DNA of 64,000 bases from Bradyrhizobium sp. GTDB taxonomy: Bacteria > Pseudomonadota > Alphaproteobacteria > Rhizobiales > Xanthobacteraceae. How positions within the stretch are numbered: the first letter of the stretch is position 1; the number at the start of each line of letters is the position of its first letter. The DNA is taken from positions 37,789-101,788 of the forward strand of contig NZ_DAHUXJ010000020.1 in the NCBI RefSeq assembly GCF_027307225.1, written 5' to 3'. Shown piece after piece: positions 45,933 through 53,250 of the stretch. A program made the position numbers and the translations under genes. The notes below the pieces were generated by a model. It saw only the letters and a program-made list of their open reading frames with translations, searched no databases and was not told the origin of the DNA.

Positions 45933-46096
45933 TGGTCCGATTCTAACATTCGCATCTCTTCTCAGCGTGCACTTTTGCGAATGTTCGAATCAAAGGACCA
46001 CTAGCAAATGTCTGTTTCTAGTGGAGTTTAGGATTTGACATTCGCTTTCCAAACTCGCGGCCGGATGGGTAGCGAATGTCAAATCCACTCCACTAG
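45929..46096 (-). repeat. Paired-hairpin CTAG element, type B, reverse orientation
   Basis: Hairpin one spans CTAG 45929 to CTAG 46004 (GATTCTAACATTCGCA / TGCGAATGTTCGAATC). Hairpin two spans CTAG 46018 to CTAG 46096 (GGATTTGACATTCGCT / AGCGAATGTCAAATCC). It is reversed relative to 19742. It shares its right-hand CTAG with the next type A copy. Confidence 0.93.
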
Positions 46097-46258
46097 TGCG
46101 GCGAATTTGAAGTTCCTATCAGTTTCGACGTGAGTTCGTTATAGGAGCTTCAAATTCAAAGCCGCACTCAAATCAATAAGTTGCTAGAGCTCCTTTGATT
46201 CCGACGTTCGCATCGGAGGGGCCGCAACAGCTTGCGAACTTCGGAATCGGAGCTCTAG
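46093..46258 (+). repeat. Paired-hairpin CTAG element, type A, abutting a type B copy
   Basis: It starts at the CTAG shared with the type B element, has hairpin one with arms GAATTTGAAGTTCCTAT and ATAGGAGCTTCAAATTC, spacer AATCAATAAGTTG, then hairpin two ending at CTAG 46255-46258. The end, CGGAGCTCTAG, lies two bases before the ATG of the fusion protein. GGAG there is eight bases from that ATG. Confidence 0.93.
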
Positions 46259-46260
46259 CT

Positions 46261-48183
46261 ATGCGGTACGCTGAGGACAATCGATACCACGACGAATCTG
46301 CGCAAAACCGAAGCGGCGAGCCTTACGCCGACGACATCGGACCACAGGGCGACGCGCTGATCCTTGAGCTGCAGCGATTGCGCCAGGCGCTTGACGGTGA
46401 ACGCCGAGACGGCCGGCAATCCCCTGCCCCGCCCGGACGCGGCGAAGCGCGGAAACGTCAAGCACCGCGCAAACCCCAACGGCAAACACACGGTGCGAGG
46501 CGAAAGAAGAGTAAGGTCAAGCAGGCCATCGATATTTGCCTGAAGCCGTTCGGCATAGCGGCTCCCGTCCAGGCCGAAGACGGCAGTAGCCACCGGGCTG
46601 AGCCGGTCGTACGGCCGTCCTATCAGGAGAGCCCACCTTTATTTCCACGCGATCCCGTCTTGATGGATCTGGACAGGCCCGGGCCGGACATGCCCGCGCC
46701 CGAGGCTTCGCATTCATCGCGAATTGGCGAGGGCGAAGCCATTGTTACCGCAGATGCCCCTCAGCCTACGGTCAACACGGCTGTTGCGGATGTGATTGGC
46801 AAGTGCCGCAACGGTTTGATGGTGGGTGCAGACTTCATTCTCGATCGCGGCGGCGCACCTCCTGTAGACGACGGCGAGCATGGTTTGCAGACCGGCGTCC
46901 AATGGGCGTTTGAACACGAACTGCGAGTCGGCCTTCGGGTTCTCCTCACCGCCGGCATCGTCGGTGGAGGTTGGGCCGCATTCGTGCCACTCGCGGGAGC
47001 CGTCGTGGCGCCCGGCAATCTCGTCGTGCAATCCAACGTCAAGAACATCCAACATCCGACTGGGGGGGTCGTCGACGAAATCGATGTGCATGACGGAAGC
47101 CGGGTGCAGACGGGCGAACTGCTGCTCCGGCTGGACGCGACACAGGCGCGCGCCAGCTTGCAAATGGTGACCAAACAGCTCGATGAGGTGCGGACAAAGA
47201 TGGCTCGCCTCGTGGCCGAGCGCGACGGCCTGGCGCGAATGGAACTTTCTTCGGAGCTTGCATCGCGTTCGGGAGATGAGACCGTAAAAAGCCTGCTTAC
47301 GTCGGAACGTTCGCTGTTCATGGCTCGCTCAGCCGCACGCCAGAGCCAGAAAGATCTACTGCAAGGCAGGGTTGCGCAATTGACCGAGGAAATTGCGGGC
47401 CTCGAAGCGCAGCGCGATTCCAAGGACAAGCAGCTGGAACTAATTGCGAGCGAATTGACCGGCGTGCAGGAGCTTTATGATAAGCACCTCGTGCCGCTGG
47501 CCCGCCTGACAGCGCTGCAGCGGGATTCCGCGCGGATCGACGGCGAGCGTGGGCAGCTTGTGTCCTCCATAGCCGAGACAAAATCAAAGATCGGCGAGAC
47601 TCAGCTGCAGATGGTGCGCACGGATCAGGATTTTCGCACCGATGTCGTGAAAGAGCTTGGCGAGGCCCAGGGCAAAGAGGCCGAACTGGTTGAACGCAGC
47701 GTTGCGGCACGCGACCTGCTCGACCGAATCGAGATCCATGCGCCGGTATCCGGTCTCGTTCATCAGCTCACGGCTCACACGATCGGCGGGGTCATACGCC
47801 CGGGCGACACCATCATGGAAATCGTCCCTGACGCGGAAGACTTGCAGGTCGAGGCGCGGCTGCAGCCGAAGGATATAGACCAGGTGCGCTTCGGTCAGCC
47901 GGCGTTTGTCCGCTTTTCCGCGTTCAACCAGCGTGTCACGCCGCAGCTCACCGGCACCGTCTCTTATGTCTCGGCCGATACGAGCCATGATCCGCAGACT
48001 AGCGCGCCTTATTTCACGGTGAGAGTCGTGCTGTCGGACCAGGAGCGCCGGCGGCTTGCCGGTCAGCAACTCGTGCCGGGAATGCCTGCCGAGGTCTTCA
48101 TGCAAACGCGAAGCAGGACGATGATGAGTTATCTCTTCAAGCCGATCGCCGATCAGATGCGCCGCGCCTTCGTCGAACAGTGA
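46261..48183 (+). CDS. Type I secretion membrane fusion protein (HlyD family)
   Basis: 640 residues from the ATG at 46261; the open frame upstream is only repeat sequence. Residues 1-215 form an unusually long polar cytoplasmic extension with a basic patch (RKKSKVKQ). A single membrane helix lies near 224-246 (GLRVLLTAGIVGGGWAAFVP). Then come a lipoyl half-motif (GAVVAPGNLVVQSNVKNIQH), a long coiled coil (about 300-480) and the HlyD C-terminal beta-barrel with IEIHAPVSGLVHQLTAHTIG and GMPAEVFMQTRSRTMMSYLF. The usual HlyD length is about 440, so the N-extension is the oddity. The ribosome binding site (GGAG) is supplied by the inserted repeat. Removing both repeats would put the ATG two bases after the ABC stop. 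Confidence 0.9.
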   Translation: MRYAEDNRYHDESAQNRSGEPYADDIGPQGDALILELQRLRQALDGERRDGRQSPAPPGRGEARKRQAPRKPQRQTHGARRKKSKVKQAIDICLKPFGIAAPVQAEDGSSHRAEPVVRPSYQESPPLFPRDPVLMDLDRPGPDMPAPEASHSSRIGEGEAIVTADAPQPTVNTAVADVIGKCRNGLMVGADFILDRGGAPPVDDGEHGLQTGVQWAFEHELRVGLRVLLTAGIVGGGWAAFVPLAGAVVAPGNLVVQSNVKNIQHPTGGVVDEIDVHDGSRVQTGELLLRLDATQARASLQMVTKQLDEVRTKMARLVAERDGLARMELSSELASRSGDETVKSLLTSERSLFMARSAARQSQKDLLQGRVAQLTEEIAGLEAQRDSKDKQLELIASELTGVQELYDKHLVPLARLTALQRDSARIDGERGQLVSSIAETKSKIGETQLQMVRTDQDFRTDVVKELGEAQGKEAELVERSVAARDLLDRIEIHAPVSGLVHQLTAHTIGGVIRPGDTIMEIVPDAEDLQVEARLQPKDIDQVRFGQPAFVRFSAFNQRVTPQLTGTVSYVSADTSHDPQTSAPYFTVRVVLSDQERRRLAGQQLVPGMPAEVFMQTRSRTMMSYLFKPIADQMRRAFVEQ

Positions 48184-48378
48184 ACGGTACTCTCGATCGT
48201 AGTGAGCTGCCTCTGTCAAAGGCGGAGTGGATCGCGGGACAGACGCGGTTGCGGCGCGCGACCTCGCTTCAAAGACTCGCCGCAATCATACAGCCGACGA
48301 GCCAAACTGCAGACACAGTTCTAACATGCTCCCTGAGGATGCTCCGAAGTAGCAGGTGTTCTTGAAGGGGAGAATGCA

Positions 48379-48519
48379 ATGGCAACTCGCGACATGATTC
48401 GCTCGCGTTTCTACGAAAGTGGTCAAGCCTTGCAGAACAAGCGATTCTACGGCCGCGTCAGCGGCAGTCGATCCGGACACCATGCACAACGAGTTCACAC
48501 GCAACTGCAGGGAGGCTAA
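48379..48519 (+). CDS. 46-residue basic peptide upstream of the putative secreted protein
   Basis: The ATG at 48379 has GGGGAG about eight bases upstream. The peptide is MATRDMIRSRFYESGQALQN, then KRFYGRVSGSRSGHHAQRV and a Gly-Gly end. It has no hydrophobic segment. Its stop is three bases before the next ATG, and the GGAGG of its last codons acts as the ribosome binding site of the 645-residue gene. It may be a translational coupling leader or a small chaperone; no homologue is known to me. Confidence 0.5.
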   Translation: MATRDMIRSRFYESGQALQNKRFYGRVSGSRSGHHAQRVHTQLQGG

Positions 48520-48522
48520 GCA

Positions 48523-50460
48523 ATGACCATTGCGACCGATCGAGCCACGGCATTAGGCGCCGCAACCAACGACCTCGGACAGGCCGGACTCATTTTCAAC
48601 GACGCGGTTCGTCTGAGTAACGGCGGACTTTGGTCAGACCCAGCAGACAGCAGCAACCAACTCAACTACGCCAGCATGTACGAGGCGGACATCAGCGCTC
48701 TCAAGGCTGACATCACTTCGGCAACGACCAATGGGGCGACCGTCAATGGCACCGCGGTCACACTGTCCAACCCCAATACACTGAGTGAGATCCTGGGACA
48801 GCTCAATGATCTTGCAACAGCAGCGCCGCAGGCCATTGGTAACAGTGCGGCGGCAATTGCAGCTCAGGCGGTTATTCACACCGAGCAGCAGCAGATCCTG
48901 AGCGAGATCGCCAACGACACCAACCTGCAAAATGCGCTCGCGGCGAATGGGGTCACCAATCCCGGTACCGGCGCCACCGATCAGGGCTTTCAAGCCCTTC
49001 CGGCCCAGGCCGCTGACGATTCAGCGGCGATCGCTACCGCCAAGGCGGGCGCCAGCCTGTCGGACATCGGCACGGTTTTCAACGCCGCAACGAACCTCGC
49101 GGATGGCGGACTGAACCACAGCAACCTTGCCGAGTTCAACACGGACATGAAGGCAGTCGCCACCGGCCTGCAGAATTTCATCAACAACGGAGGGCTTGCG
49201 GAAATCCAGGCCAATTCGGGCGCCGAGCATGCGCTCGCCGTGGCTGAGGGCATCTCGGACAGCGCGGCACAAGCCCTGACCGGCGTCCATCTCCAGACCG
49301 TGCTCAACCAGATCGAACTCCAGGTCAAAGATTTCGATGCCACCTATGGGGCGAACCCGAACGTCGCGGCGCGGGCGACCAACGACAACCTGCTCGACAT
49401 CATCGACATCGTGCAGAACGATCAGGCGCTTGCGGCAAATGCGGGCAATCCGACAGCCACTGCAGCCGGCTTGGCGGCGAACAGCTTTACGACAAGTCAC
49501 GATGGAGGGTTCGCCAGCCAACCCGGATATCTGGAAGGCACCATTACGCACTACCAGGACAATCAGGCGCAGACGGATTTCTGGTCTGCCTTTATCGCCG
49601 GCGCTAACAATCTCAACAACGCGCTCACAGCGGAAGCCAATGGAACGACGCATCTCGATAGCGCGGGTCTCAACGCGCTGATCCAGCAGGTACAAGGCTA
49701 TGAGCAACTCGGTGCATCCTTCGACGGGGCGCAGGGCGGCATCTTTGGGGCTCGATTCGACAACGAGCTTCTCGGCGGCACGCTGAAGGCCGACACAAGC
49801 TCGGCTCTCCAGGCGCTGCATGACGTCCTGAACAATGGAGGCACCGTCTCGGCCACCGATGCAGCGCAGCTCACCGCCGCAGGCGACGGCTATGTCGGCG
49901 ATGCCCAGGACGTCTCCGGAAACAATATTCCGAACGGCGGCGGAACGTATGTGGGGACTGCGACGACCGTTGCCGGCGCGACCACGACGCAGATCGCGGA
50001 TGCCAACAGCCCGACATCAGGCAATGTCAATGGCAACGACCAGCCGACCAATCATCCGGTCAACGGGCTGACGGACAAAGGGTTTGGCGTCACCGATCCG
50101 CATGCAGGCGCGGGTGCTGGCACGCCTGTTTCGGCTGGATCCGGTTCAGGAGCCGATCCAGGCGGGTCGTCGACCTCGATGCTTACCAGCGCCATCACCA
50201 GCGATATCGCGAGTCTAGTCCAGGCTCTGGAAGGCGGACAGACAAGCGCCATCAGCACGGCCGTCGCAACTTTGACGGCAGCGATAAGCGGTAATTCCAA
50301 CAACAGTGCAGGCAGCAACAATGGTGCTGGCAGCAACAGTGCAGCGAGCGGCCACAGTGGCAACGATGGTTCACCCTTAACGGACGCCGGAGGCGCCGGC
50401 CTGCCCGATCAGTTCGCTAACTTCAGCCACCATCATCATTTCGAGCACATGTGGCACTGA
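48523..50460 (+). CDS. Large Ala/Asn/Gly-rich protein, putative type I secretion substrate
   Basis: A 645-residue protein without cysteine, signal peptide or membrane helix, rich in Ala, Asn, Gly, Thr and Ser. About three internal modules can be seen, with recurring patterns LGQAGLIFNDAVRLSNGGL (18-36), SDIGTVFNAATNLADGGL (180-197) and a weaker AFIAGANNLNNALTAEANG (356-374). Each is followed by helical segments. From about 460 onward it is low complexity (Gly/Ser/Asn). The C-terminus has LPDQFANFSHHHHFEHMWH. It has no RTX nonapeptides (GGxGxD). Its position directly after the type I ABC and fusion genes, the lack of Cys and of a Sec signal, and an unusual C-terminus suggest it is secreted by them. 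The function outside the cell is unknown; adhesion or a metal-binding surface protein is possible. Confidence 0.72.
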   Translation: MTIATDRATALGAATNDLGQAGLIFNDAVRLSNGGLWSDPADSSNQLNYASMYEADISALKADITSATTNGATVNGTAVTLSNPNTLSEILGQLNDLATAAPQAIGNSAAAIAAQAVIHTEQQQILSEIANDTNLQNALAANGVTNPGTGATDQGFQALPAQAADDSAAIATAKAGASLSDIGTVFNAATNLADGGLNHSNLAEFNTDMKAVATGLQNFINNGGLAEIQANSGAEHALAVAEGISDSAAQALTGVHLQTVLNQIELQVKDFDATYGANPNVAARATNDNLLDIIDIVQNDQALAANAGNPTATAAGLAANSFTTSHDGGFASQPGYLEGTITHYQDNQAQTDFWSAFIAGANNLNNALTAEANGTTHLDSAGLNALIQQVQGYEQLGASFDGAQGGIFGARFDNELLGGTLKADTSSALQALHDVLNNGGTVSATDAAQLTAAGDGYVGDAQDVSGNNIPNGGGTYVGTATTVAGATTTQIADANSPTSGNVNGNDQPTNHPVNGLTDKGFGVTDPHAGAGAGTPVSAGSGSGADPGGSSTSMLTSAITSDIASLVQALEGGQTSAISTAVATLTAAISGNSNNSAGSNNGAGSNSAASGHSGNDGSPLTDAGGAGLPDQFANFSHHHHFEHMWH

Positions 50461-50662
50461 CGGACCTTGATGGTATGCATCCGCAGCGGCGAGCGCGCCC
50501 TTGTCATCACTTTTGACGGGGCGCGGTCGCCGGCTCGCTTTGGTCCGCAAGCACCTTTGGCGTCGCGTTCAAGCCGGCCGCTTGACTGCACCCCTATCGG
50601 GCATGCCGGGCGCCTGGGATAGCTCCGATGATTGCGCAGGTGACGCCGGACTTCGGCGGCTT

Positions 50663-52159
50663 TCAGTGAATCGCCGCATACATGATCTTTTCCTCGGTCG
50701 CTTCCAGCGCGGAGAACTCCTCGACAACTTTACCCTGCCTGCAAACGAGAATTCGATCCGACAGCGCCATGATTTCCGGCAAGTAGGAGGAGATCACGAC
50801 CACCGCCTTGCCTTCGTCGGCCAGTTTGTTGATCAATTCGTGAATCTCGACGATGGCCCCCACATCGACACCCCGCGTCGGCTCATCGAAGATGATCAGC
50901 TCCGGATCCTGGATCAGGGATTTGGCGATCACCACTTTTTGCTGATTTCCGCCCGACAGCTCGACGACCTTGACTTCATCGCCGATGGCACGGACCTTCA
51001 GACGTTCAATCCACGTCTTGCCTGCCACATTGCTTTCGCGCCGCGATAACCAGGCCCGCCCCGCCGGAAATTTGGCGAGCAGCCCAAGATACAAATTGCG
51101 TGCGATCGACGCGGTTTCAAAGAAACCCTCGACCTTCCGGTCTTCGGTGACGTAGGCAATACCCGCCTTGACGGCGGGCCCCGGCACCCGGTAGCGCACC
51201 GGCTTGTCGTTCAGAAGAATCTCTCCGCCATGAAAGAAGTCACGCTTCATGACGCCCGATACTATCTTGAATGTCTCGGTGCGGCCAGCGCCGACGAGAC
51301 CGAACACGCCGGTAATTTGGCCCGCAAATACAGATAGCGAATTGTTCTTCACCATCGGCGCCATCTTGAGATTCTGCACCGTCAGAACGCGCCTGCCCAA
51401 GGGGCGGACCTTCTCCTTCCGTGCCCCATAGAGCGTTTTCGAAAGATCCCGCCCCACCATGGCCTGAACGATCCGGGCCCGGTCAAACTTTGCGGCATCG
51501 TCTGTGACCACATGCTTTCCGTCGCGAAGCACGGTAATGCGGTCGGCGAGCAGCAGCGCTTCCTCGAGAGCATGCGAGATGAAGATGATGGACACGCCCC
51601 GCTTCTTCAGATCGCGCACCAGATCGAAGAAATACTTCTTCTCCTCCGGTGTGAGGGATGCGGTGGGCTCGTCGAAGATGATGACCTTTGCCCGGTGCAG
51701 GACCGCGCGGGCAATCTCGACCATCTGTTTCTTGGCGGCCCCGAGTCCGCTGACCGTGGCCGTCGGCGTCACGTCGAAATTGAGCGATTGAAGGAACTGC
51801 TGGGCCGCAATGTAAATGCCGCGCAGGCGATTATAGAACTTCTCCTGACCCAGAAACAGATTCTGCGCCACCGTCATCGTCGGCACCAGGCTGTTCTCCT
51901 GGAACACCATCGCGATACCGAGATGCCGCGCCTCGAGCGGGGTCTGCGGAGTGACATCGAGGCCATCGATCGTCATTTTTCCGGACGTCAATGTCACGAC
52001 GCCGGCCATCACCTTCGTCAGCGTCGACTTTCCTGCCCCGTTTTCGCCCACCAAGGCATGGATTTCGCCGCGCCGTAGTTCAAAGTCGACGCCATCGATC
52101 GCCGGCACGCCGGCGTAATGCTTGGTTGCCTTCGACAAGGAGAGGACGGTCTCGGTCAT
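50663..52159 (-). CDS. Sugar-type ABC transporter ATPase (RbsA/MglA family)
   Basis: A 498-residue protein with two ABC domains in tandem. The first has Walker A VGENGAGKSTLTKVM near residue 38 and Walker B VIIFDEPTASLTPEE near 160. The second has the degenerate GLVGAGRTE loop near 287, a canonical signature ELSGGNQQKVVIAKSL near 404, and LIIFDEPTRGVDVGA near 425. This is the standard ribose/galactose importer arrangement. It overlaps the preceding SMP-30-like gene by four bases, so it is the last gene of the operon that starts near 59.4 kb. Confidence 0.93.
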   Translation of the reverse strand: MTETVLSLSKATKHYAGVPAIDGVDFELRRGEIHALVGENGAGKSTLTKVMAGVVTLTSGKMTIDGLDVTPQTPLEARHLGIAMVFQENSLVPTMTVAQNLFLGQEKFYNRLRGIYIAAQQFLQSLNFDVTPTATVSGLGAAKKQMVEIARAVLHRAKVIIFDEPTASLTPEEKKYFFDLVRDLKKRGVSIIFISHALEEALLLADRITVLRDGKHVVTDDAAKFDRARIVQAMVGRDLSKTLYGARKEKVRPLGRRVLTVQNLKMAPMVKNNSLSVFAGQITGVFGLVGAGRTETFKIVSGVMKRDFFHGGEILLNDKPVRYRVPGPAVKAGIAYVTEDRKVEGFFETASIARNLYLGLLAKFPAGRAWLSRRESNVAGKTWIERLKVRAIGDEVKVVELSGGNQQKVVIAKSLIQDPELIIFDEPTRGVDVGAIVEIHELINKLADEGKAVVVISSYLPEIMALSDRILVCRQGKVVEEFSALEATEEKIMYAAIH

Positions 52160-53250
52160 GCGGATGCCTCCGCGTCCAGCCTCTTCAGAGGAAGCCTGAG
52201 GATGCGCCGGGGTCCCTTTGCGACCATGACGAGATCGCCGCAGAACTCCACGGCGGACACGATGCCATGATTGAGGCCGTCGACGCGGCTATGAAGCGAG
52301 TAGCGCGGCAACCCGTCGGCGCCCAGCCGGATAACAAGACCGTAGGAACGTGGAGGAGCCCACGGCTTCATCACGCCCATGGTCTTGATATGCGCTCCCT
52401 GGAGCGGCTCCTTGAAGGTGTTTCCGGACCTGAGCCGCGGGACGACCCAGTATTCCGGATCGATTTCGGCGATCATCCGGCGGCGATACGCCGGTTCTCG
52501 AAGCACGAACTCGACCAGCTGCGTGCGGGCGATGAATGCCGTGAGCCAAAAGCCCCCGTCGCCGGCCGTTGCAATCCGGGACGGGTAGACCGGCAAGCGG
52601 CCGAGCACGATCTTGCTGCTGCCGTCGGGCGAGATCGAAATCAGACGATGCCGCCAGCTCTCGCTGACGAGCACGTCATCGCCGCACGCCGCGGCGCCGA
52701 ATGCGTAGCCTAATCCGCCCACAAGGCGTGTCACGGCGCCGGTCTTCGGGTCCAGTCGAAACACCCGGCCGGTCTGGCCAAGCTCCATCAAGTCCCACGC
52801 CCAATCATCCACGCCGCGCACCGACGAACCGTCGGTGACGATCAAGGTGCCGTCCGCTGCCGCAGCGAGCGCATTGACGGCATGCAGTTCGCCGCTGAAC
52901 ACCCGCGTTGAATTTTCGGCTGAGATATCGTCGTAGATCCGGATCTCCGTTCCGCCGAGCGCCACGGCGAGCCCGCCGGCTGGCAGCACTGCCAGGGCGG
53001 AGATCGAGCGTTCAAAGGTCCGGATCGTCGTTGCCGACGATCCGGCGAAACGCAACAACCGTGGGCCATCGGCAACCAGGAGCGAGTTGCCGTCGACTGC
53101 GATATCTTCCGGAGCTTCGCATTCGAGCAGCGTTTCCGCCGATCCGAGCGCCTGATTGGGCTTCAACGCACCGTCAAACGACGGAACGGTGATGGTTGCC
53201 TCGCCGCGGCCGAGAACCCGGCTTACAAACTCGCGGATGGAGGCGATCAC
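52156..53250 (-). CDS. SMP-30/strictosidine-synthase-like propeller protein
   Basis: 364 residues from the GTG at 53250, whose GTGA overlaps the stop of the permease fusion gene; the longer open frame lies inside that gene. The sequence has propeller-type blades such as APEDIAVDGNSLLVADGPRL near 40, GGLGYAFGAAACGDDVLVSE near 170, and ESWRHRLISISPDGSSKIVL. It lacks a signal peptide, so it is probably cytoplasmic. It is paralogous in fold to the C-terminal domain of the neighbouring fusion protein. Its role may be lactone hydrolysis of an imported sugar acid or a sensor role; this is inferred. Confidence 0.75.
   Translation of the reverse strand: MIASIREFVSRVLGRGEATITVPSFDGALKPNQALGSAETLLECEAPEDIAVDGNSLLVADGPRLLRFAGSSATTIRTFERSISALAVLPAGGLAVALGGTEIRIYDDISAENSTRVFSGELHAVNALAAAADGTLIVTDGSSVRGVDDWAWDLMELGQTGRVFRLDPKTGAVTRLVGGLGYAFGAAACGDDVLVSESWRHRLISISPDGSSKIVLGRLPVYPSRIATAGDGGFWLTAFIARTQLVEFVLREPAYRRRMIAEIDPEYWVVPRLRSGNTFKEPLQGAHIKTMGVMKPWAPPRSYGLVIRLGADGLPRYSLHSRVDGLNHGIVSAVEFCGDLVMVAKGPRRILRLPLKRLDAEASA

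Noticed and set aside
46195..46260. An N-terminal extension of the HlyD protein into the repeat
   Set aside because: The extra residues come from the inserted hairpin element, and the ATG at 46261 has GGAG upstream.
48523..50460. The 645-residue protein as an RTX toxin or adhesin
   Set aside because: No GGxGxDxUx nonapeptide repeats are present, so an RTX label would be wrong even though it sits beside a type I exporter.
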